Below are positions 59,050 through 64,000 of a DNA stretch of 64,000 bases, one piece after another. Every line of letters begins with the position of its first letter. Within the stretch, counting starts at the first letter, position 1. The notes under the pieces were generated by a model. The model made no database searches. It saw only the letters and a program-made list of their open reading frames with translations, and was not told the origin of the DNA. The stretch covers positions 2,976,001-3,040,000 of the forward strand of contig NZ_JAAGOW010000001.1 in assembly GCF_010499245.1 (NCBI RefSeq), read 5' to 3'. The stretch comes from Variovorax sp. WS11. Its GTDB lineage: Bacteria > Pseudomonadota > Gammaproteobacteria > Burkholderiales > Burkholderiaceae_C. Position numbers and translations under genes: made by a program.

Positions 59050-59501
59050 ACAGCATCTTCATCGTCGCCCACTCGCCGCTTGCCCAGGCGCTGCGGCAGT
59101 GCGCGCTGCATGTGTTCCCCGACAGCGAGTCCTCGATCGCGGCGCTCGACGTGCTGCCCAACGTGTCGCCCGACGAAACCCTGGCCGCCGCGCGCATCAC
59201 CCTGGCCCAGCTGCAGCACACGCCGCGCTCGCAGGTGCTGGTGCTGGCCGACGTCTTCGGCGCCACCCCTTGCAACGTGGCGCAGAAGTTGGTCGACGGC
59301 GTGCGTTCGCGGCTGGTGGCCGGCGTCAACTTGCCGATGCTGCTGCGTGCCGTAAGCTACCGCAATGAACCGCTGGAGACGCTGGTGCAGCGCGCGCTCA
59401 CCGGTGGCACTGCGGGCGTGATGCAGGTGGCGGTGGCGGCGCCCCAGAACCAGGCAAGAAGAAAGCACAGTGATCAAGACATCCGTGACCATCAGCAATA
59501 A
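59046..59501 (+). CDS. PTS EIIA component, mannose family
   Basis: This 151-residue phospho-carrier has the family start MNSIFIVAHSPLAQALR with the phosphorylation site His9. No EIIB/EIIC sugar permease gene follows, so the chain EI-HPr-EIIA seems regulatory, as known for many betaproteobacteria. The gene overlaps the HPr gene by 32 bases. Confidence 0.92.
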   Translation: MNSIFIVAHSPLAQALRQCALHVFPDSESSIAALDVLPNVSPDETLAAARITLAQLQHTPRSQVLVLADVFGATPCNVAQKLVDGVRSRLVAGVNLPMLLRAVSYRNEPLETLVQRALTGGTAGVMQVAVAAPQNQARRKHSDQDIRDHQQ

Positions 59502-59739
59502 GCTGGGCCTGCATGCGCGGGCCTCGGCCAAACTCACCAAGATCGCGGGCAGCTATCCATGCGAGGTCTGGCTGGCGCGCGGGGACCGCCGCGTCAATGC
59601 CAAGAGCATCATGGGCGTGATGATGCTGGCCGCGGGCATCGGGGTGACGGTGGACGTCGAGACGGACGGCGAGCAGGAGCAGGAGGCGCTCGACGCCATC
59701 GTCGCATTGATGAACGACAAGTTCGGGGAAGGCGAATAG
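59470..59739 (+). CDS. ptsH: Phosphocarrier protein HPr
   Basis: This 89-residue protein passes phosphate from EI to EIIA. His15 lies in NKLGLHARASAKL and Ser46 in NAKSIMGVMMLAAG, so regulation by HPr kinase is possible. Start is GTG 59470 inside the end of the EIIA gene. A short repeat fragment lies between it and ptsI. Confidence 0.95.
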   Translation: MIKTSVTISNKLGLHARASAKLTKIAGSYPCEVWLARGDRRVNAKSIMGVMMLAAGIGVTVDVETDGEQEQEALDAIVALMNDKFGEGE

Positions 59740-59811
59740 AGATGGTTCACCCCCAGGCTTTCTCACCTTCGATCAGCGCGCCGCCCGCGCTTTTCTCCTG
59801 AGAGTGCAGCC

Positions 59812-61623
59812 ATGACCTTCGCTGTCCATGGCTTGCCTGTCGCCCGTGGCATCGCCATCGGACGCGCGGTGCTCGTGGTCTCGAGCCGCATCGACGTGGC
59901 GCACTACTTCATCAAGCCGGAAGAGGTCGAAACCGAGATCGATCGCGTGCGCATCGCGCGCAACGCGGTCGCCGAGGAACTGCAGAAGCTGCAGGCCAGC
60001 GTGGCGCTGATGGGCCCCAACGACGCGCCGCACGAGCTCGCCGCGCTGCTCGAGGTGCACCTGATGCTGCTGCAGGACGAGGTGCTCACCAGCGGCGTCA
60101 AGCACTGGATCGTCGAGCGTCTCTACAACGCCGAGTGGGCGCTGACCACCCAGCTGGAGGTGGTCGCGCGCCAGTTCGACGAGATGGAGGACGAGTACCT
60201 GCGCGAGCGCAAGGCCGACCTCGAGCAGGTGGTCGAGCGCCTGCTGCACCGCATGAAGGGCACGGCCGCAGTGCTGGCGCCCACGCCGCCGCGGCGCAAG
60301 CGCACCGCCGAGGACGACGAGAGCGACCCCACCGCCCGCGACGCCATCGACGCTCCGCTGGTGCTGATCGCCCACGACCTCTCGCCGGCCGACATGCTGC
60401 AGTTCAAGAAGAGCGTGTTCGCCGGCTTCGTCACCGACGTGGGCGGGCGCACCTCGCACACCGCGATCGTCGCGCGCAGCATGGACATCCCGGCCGTGGT
60501 CGGCGCGCGCAGCGCCAGCCAGCTGGTGCGGCAGGACGACTGGGTCATCATCGACGGCGATGCCGGCGTGGTGATCGTCGATCCCTCGCCCATCATCCTC
60601 GCCGACTACGGCTTCAAGCAGCGCCAGGGCGACCTGGAGCGCGGGCGGCTGGCGCGCCTGCGCCACAAGCCGGCCGTCACGCTCGACGGCCAGAAGGTCG
60701 ACCTGCTCGCCAACATCGAGATGCCCGAGGACACGCTGAACGCCGTCAAGGCCGGCGCGGTTGGCGTCGGCCTGTTCCGCAGCGAGTTCCTGTTCATGGG
60801 TCGCGAGGCCCAGCGCCTGACCCGCCTGCCCGACGAGGAAGAGCAGTACCAAGCCTACCGGCGCGCGATCGAGGGCATGCAGGGCATGCCGGTCACCATC
60901 CGCACCATCGACGTCGGCGCCGACAAGCCGCTGGACGGCCGGGCCGTGCGCGACGACGAGGCGCACCTCAACCCCGCGCTCGGCCTGCGCGCGATCCGCT
61001 GGAGCCTGGCCGACCCCGCGATGTTCCTGACCCAGATCCGCGCCATCCTGCGGGCGGCGGCGCATGGCGAGATCCTGATGCTGATCCCCATGCTCGCGCA
61101 CGCCAGCGAGATCCGCCAGACGCTGGCGCTGATCGACTTTGCGCGCGCCGAACTCGATAACCGCGGCGTGGTCCACGGCAAGGTCAAGCTGGGCGCCATG
61201 ATCGAGGTGCCGGCCGCGGCGCTGACGCTCAAGATCTTCCTCAAGCACTTCGACTTCCTGTCGATCGGCACCAACGACCTGATCCAGTACACCCTGGCCA
61301 TCGACCGCGCCGACGAATCGGTGGCCCACCTCTACGACCCGGCCCATCCGGCCGTGCTGCGCCTGGTCGCCGAGACCATCGCCGAGTGCCAGCGCCAGGG
61401 CAAGGGCGTCAGCGTGTGCGGCGAGATGGCCGGCGACGTCGCCTTCACGCGGCTGCTGCTGGGCATGGGCCTGCGCAGCTTCTCGATGCACCCCTCCCAG
61501 ATCCTCGCGGTCAAGCAGGAGGTGCTGCGCGCCGACACGAGCAAGCTGGACGCCTGGACGCAGCAGGTGCTCGAGGCCGACGACCCGGCCGCCCTGCTGG
61601 CGCCCGCGGCCGCGCCGCAATAA
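59812..61623 (+). CDS. ptsI: PTS enzyme I (phosphoenolpyruvate-protein phosphotransferase)
   Basis: This 603-residue kinase takes phosphate from PEP. Active-site His216 lies in GGRTSHTAIVARSMDIPAVV; the PEP domain has GVGLFRSEFLFM, IRTIDVGADKPLD and the Cys of SVCGEMAGD. An Arg/Glu/Asp-rich stretch of about 25 residues (about 158-182) is inserted before the His domain compared with E. coli EI. ATG 59812. Confidence 0.96.
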   Translation: MTFAVHGLPVARGIAIGRAVLVVSSRIDVAHYFIKPEEVETEIDRVRIARNAVAEELQKLQASVALMGPNDAPHELAALLEVHLMLLQDEVLTSGVKHWIVERLYNAEWALTTQLEVVARQFDEMEDEYLRERKADLEQVVERLLHRMKGTAAVLAPTPPRRKRTAEDDESDPTARDAIDAPLVLIAHDLSPADMLQFKKSVFAGFVTDVGGRTSHTAIVARSMDIPAVVGARSASQLVRQDDWVIIDGDAGVVIVDPSPIILADYGFKQRQGDLERGRLARLRHKPAVTLDGQKVDLLANIEMPEDTLNAVKAGAVGVGLFRSEFLFMGREAQRLTRLPDEEEQYQAYRRAIEGMQGMPVTIRTIDVGADKPLDGRAVRDDEAHLNPALGLRAIRWSLADPAMFLTQIRAILRAAAHGEILMLIPMLAHASEIRQTLALIDFARAELDNRGVVHGKVKLGAMIEVPAAALTLKIFLKHFDFLSIGTNDLIQYTLAIDRADESVAHLYDPAHPAVLRLVAETIAECQRQGKGVSVCGEMAGDVAFTRLLLGMGLRSFSMHPSQILAVKQEVLRADTSKLDAWTQQVLEADDPAALLAPAAAPQ

Positions 61624-61724
61624 AACGAAACACGCCGAAACTGCCGCGAAAGGACTTCGCGGCCGCCGGCTCGCACCATCGAGTCTCCCTGATCGATCCC
61701 GATCGCACTGCAAGGAAGACTCTC

Positions 61725-62189
61725 ATGAAACCCTGGTTCAAACGTTCCCTCTTCGGTTTTGCCGGCGCGGCGCTGCTCGCCGGCAGCCTGGCCGGCTGCT
61801 CCAGCTATCGCCACGGCTGGGGCGGCGGCTCCGAGCAGGACCGCGCCGAATTCCGCGCCCGCATGGTCGAGCGCGTGGGCAACAAGCTCGAACTCGATGC
61901 CACGCAGAAGCAGAAGCTCAACGTGCTGGCCGAGAAGATCCAGGCCCAGCGCCAGGCGCTGCGCGGCGGCGGCGACCCGCGCGCGGAATTCCGGGCCCTG
62001 TTCGCCGGCGCCAAGCTGGATCAGGAGCGGGCGAGGAAGCTGGTCGAGGACAAGACGGCCACGATCCAGTCCGGCAGCCCCGAGGTGATTGCAGCCGCCG
62101 CCGACTTCTTCGACAACCTGAACCCGGCGCAGCAGCAGAAGGTGCGCGAGTTCATGGACCGCGGCCGCCGTTGGCATCGCCATGGCTGA
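61725..62189 (+). CDS. Spy/CpxP-like periplasmic lipoprotein
   Basis: This 154-residue protein has a lipobox (SLAGC, Cys25) and a helical mature part with two LTxxQ-like motifs (LELDATQKQKLNVLAEK and NLNPAQQQKVREFM), the mark of Spy/CpxP chaperones and heavy-metal sensors. It lies upstream of a response regulator/kinase pair, so it may be a repressor that senses envelope stress, like CpxP. Confidence 0.85.
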   Translation: MKPWFKRSLFGFAGAALLAGSLAGCSSYRHGWGGGSEQDRAEFRARMVERVGNKLELDATQKQKLNVLAEKIQAQRQALRGGGDPRAEFRALFAGAKLDQERARKLVEDKTATIQSGSPEVIAAAADFFDNLNPAQQQKVREFMDRGRRWHRHG

Positions 62190-62655
62190 TCTCTCTGCAC
62201 CGCGGCTCCCGGCCGCGAGGGCCACGAACCCGCCGTGGGCGCGGCCGGCGCCCGACGCCCGGAACGCCTTGCCCGGCGCCACGCTGGGCGGCGTGCGCAT
62301 CCTGCTGCGCCTCGAAGGCTTGGCCGTGCTCGCAGCGGCGGTGGCCGCCTACATCCACCTGGGCGCCGGCTGGGGCGCCTTCGCCATGCAGTTCCTGTTG
62401 CCCGACCTGAGCTTCCTCGGCTACCTGGCCGGTTCGCGCGCGGGCGCCATCGCCTACAACGCGGCGCACTCGTACATCGGGCCGGTCGCCTTGCTGGGGC
62501 TGGGCCTGGCCGGCGACGCATCCGTGGCGCTGGCGCTGGGGCTGATCTGGAGCGCGCACATCGGCCTGGATCGCGCCCTGGGCTACGGTCTCAAGTACGG
62601 CAGCGAATTCGGCGCCACCCACCTCGGCCGCATCGGCCGCGCAGACCCGTGGTGA
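62182..62655 (+). CDS. DUF4260 membrane protein
   Basis: This 157-residue membrane protein with about four helices is of the DUF4260 family (FAMQFLLPDLSFLGYLAGSR and YNAAHSYIGPVALLGLGLA are typical). Function unknown. It starts inside the end of the Spy-like gene (8-base overlap), so they are coupled. Confidence 0.85.
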   Translation: MADLSAPRLPAARATNPPWARPAPDARNALPGATLGGVRILLRLEGLAVLAAAVAAYIHLGAGWGAFAMQFLLPDLSFLGYLAGSRAGAIAYNAAHSYIGPVALLGLGLAGDASVALALGLIWSAHIGLDRALGYGLKYGSEFGATHLGRIGRADPW

Positions 62656-62764
62656 GCCCCGCGCCGCACGACGGGGCCTGGCTACGCTCCCACGGGCCGG
62701 CGCTGCCATGGCCGCCGGCCTGATCACCAGCCTGCTCTTCGCCGGTAGGCACAATCACAAGCGC

Positions 62765-63451
62765 ATGCCCCGCATCCTGCTGATCGACGACGACGAGCAC
62801 CTGGCCGCGCCGCTGGCGAGCTACTTCGCGCGCTTCGACTGCGTGCTGGAGAGCGCCCAGCGCCCCAGCGAGGGCCTGGCCAAGCTGCGGGCCCACGCCT
62901 ACGACGCCGCCATCCTCGACGTCATGCTGCCCGAAATGGACGGCTTCGCCCTGTGCCGCGAGATCCGCAAGGAGAGCGACATCCCGATCGTGATGCTGAC
63001 CGCCCGCGGCGACGTGATGGACCGGGTGGTCGGCCTCGAGCTCGGCGCCGACGACTACCTGCCCAAGCCCTTCGAGCCGCGCGAGCTGGTGGCGCGAGTG
63101 CAGACCATCCTGCGCCGCCAGCGTGCCGTGCCGGCCGCGGCGCCCGCACAGCGCCGCGTGTTCGAGGGCCTCTCGATCGACCTCGACCGGCGCGAGGTGC
63201 TGCGCCAGGGCGAGCGCGTGGAGCTCACCGGCACCGAGTTCGAGCTGCTGGCCTTGCTGGCCGACCCGCCCGGCAAGGTCTGGAGCCGCGACGACATCCT
63301 GAACCGCCTGCGCGGCCACGAGGCCGAGCTCTACACCCGCGCCGTCGACATCGTGGTGAGCCGCCTGCGCAAGAAGCTGGAGCCGCTGGACTGCATCAAG
63401 ACCCTGCGCAACGCGGGCTACATGCTCGCCGTCGGCAAGAGCGATCCGTGA
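62765..63451 (+). CDS. OmpR-family response regulator
   Basis: This 228-residue regulator has a receiver domain (Asp52 in AAILDVMLPEMDG, with the conserved acidic pocket DDDE and Lys in LPKPFEP) and a winged-helix DNA-binding domain (about 130-225, VDIVVSRLRKKLEPLD). CpxR/RstA-like. ATG 62765; the stop overlaps the kinase start (GTGA). Confidence 0.94.
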   Translation: MPRILLIDDDEHLAAPLASYFARFDCVLESAQRPSEGLAKLRAHAYDAAILDVMLPEMDGFALCREIRKESDIPIVMLTARGDVMDRVVGLELGADDYLPKPFEPRELVARVQTILRRQRAVPAAAPAQRRVFEGLSIDLDRREVLRQGERVELTGTEFELLALLADPPGKVWSRDDILNRLRGHEAELYTRAVDIVVSRLRKKLEPLDCIKTLRNAGYMLAVGKSDP

Positions 63452-64000
63452 ACCCTCGTCGCCGGCATCCGCACCGCCACTGGCGCCACCGCTGGCGGCA
63501 TTCGCTGCGCCTGCGGCTGATCACCGTCTTCGTGCTGCTGGCCATGGCGATGGCGGCGGTGTTCCTGGGCGGCATGCAGCGTGCCTTCTCCACCGGCTGG
63601 CGCGAGGCGGCGCAGCCGCTGGTGGGCGACTACATGGATCGCCTGGTGGCCGAGCTCGGCACGCCGCCCGACGTGGCGCGTGCCGAGGCGCTGGTCACGC
63701 GGCTGCCGATCTCCATCCGCATCGAGGGCCCGGTGGTCAACTGGGACTCGCATCCGCAGCGCCGCTGGCGCAGCTACGGGCCGAGCCGAGGCGACTGGCT
63801 CACGCGCAGTACCGCCGACGGCCATCGCGTGACTTTCGGCCTCGGCACCCTGCCGTGGCAGCGCGAGCCGCACGGCATCGGCTGGATCACGCTCGCGCTG
63901 CTGCTGGCCCTGATCGTCATCGCCTACGCCTATGTGCGCCGCCTGCTGCGCCCGCTGGACGACATCCGCGCCGGCGCCGAGCGCTTCGGCCGCGGCGCCT
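63448..64000 (+). CDS. Sensor histidine kinase, N-terminal part (continues beyond window)
   Basis: The frame starts at GTG 63448, overlapping the response regulator stop, and is still open at the window end. It encodes an Arg/His-rich cytoplasmic start, a first membrane helix (about residues 22-42), a periplasmic domain of about 100 residues, a second helix (ITLALLLALIVIAYAYV) and the beginning of a HAMP linker (RRLLRPLDDIRAGAERFG). The kinase core is outside. With the Spy-like gene it suggests a Cpx-like envelope stress system. Confidence 0.88.
   Translation, partial: MNPRRRHPHRHWRHRWRHSLRLRLITVFVLLAMAMAAVFLGGMQRAFSTGWREAAQPLVGDYMDRLVAELGTPPDVARAEALVTRLPISIRIEGPVVNWDSHPQRRWRSYGPSRGDWLTRSTADGHRVTFGLGTLPWQREPHGIGWITLALLLALIVIAYAYVRRLLRPLDDIRAGAERFGRGA

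Noticed and set aside
59773..61713. Minus-strand open frame of 646 codons opposite ptsI
   Set aside because: Antisense shadow; ptsI has all catalytic motifs.

Overview
The window is GC-rich, densely coded chromosome from a betaproteobacterium of the order Burkholderiales, most likely family Comamonadaceae (Variovorax or a close relative). This rests on the make-up of the proteins (Bug/TctC-type binding protein, DUF4124 protein, EIIA-Man/HPr/EI phosphotransferase set without a sugar permease, ribosomal gene order) and on family resemblance recognised by eye; no database search was possible. About 74 protein genes, one IS110-family insertion sequence and one strong small-RNA candidate can be supported. 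No rRNA, tRNA, CRISPR array or prophage was seen.

Region by region. 1-8072 is one operon: a BMP-type ABC importer (binding protein, two permeases, double ATPase), a formamidase, a biuret hydrolase (BiuH), a second isochorismatase-like hydrolase and a GntR regulator. It looks like an uptake and breakdown system for biuret-like nitrogen compounds. 8085-11331 holds a Bug-type binding protein and an FAD monooxygenase facing a LysR regulator. 11342-12848 is the closely divergent xth/pyrE pair. 13546-18470 is gatCAB, in which gatC is cut off from gatA and gatB by an IS110 element. 18711-23427 is mreBCD-mrdA (rod shape and cell elongation). 23547-26595 holds an orphan amino-acid-type binding protein and a GMC oxidoreductase. 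26798-30511 is a four-gene MCE/Mla-like lipid transport operon. 30529-34684 holds small metabolic genes. 35272-41555 holds a CorA-family channel, hemB, an sRNA candidate, hemJ, a VanZ-domain protein, a ferredoxin, an alpha/beta hydrolase and a PBP5-type carboxypeptidase.

41726-54046 is the ribosomal protein block rpsL-rpsG-fusA-tuf-rpsJ // rplC-rplD-rplW-rplB-rpsS-rplV-rpsC-rplP-rpmC-rpsQ. It is split after rpsJ by a terminator, two lipoprotein genes (one with an HEWGH zinc-protease motif) and a new promoter before rplC. 54122-57748 holds a peroxiredoxin, a GNAT acetyltransferase, a cytochrome b561, a cytochrome c' and a TlpA-like thioredoxin. 57745-61623 holds an MFS transporter and the phosphotransferase genes. 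61725 to the end holds a Spy/CpxP-like lipoprotein, a DUF4260 protein and a response regulator/histidine kinase pair that runs off the window.

The most interesting points are: the biuret-type operon with its extra hydrolase and formamidase; a short repeat at gene junctions that supplies start codons and in one case a ribosome-binding site (4093-4190 and 57745-57808); the IS110 insertion in gatCAB with a long left end that may encode a bridge RNA; a roughly 100-nt sRNA candidate with a CCUCCC loop between hemB and hemJ; the lipoprotein insertion inside the ribosomal protein cluster; and a long hairpin between fusA and tuf.
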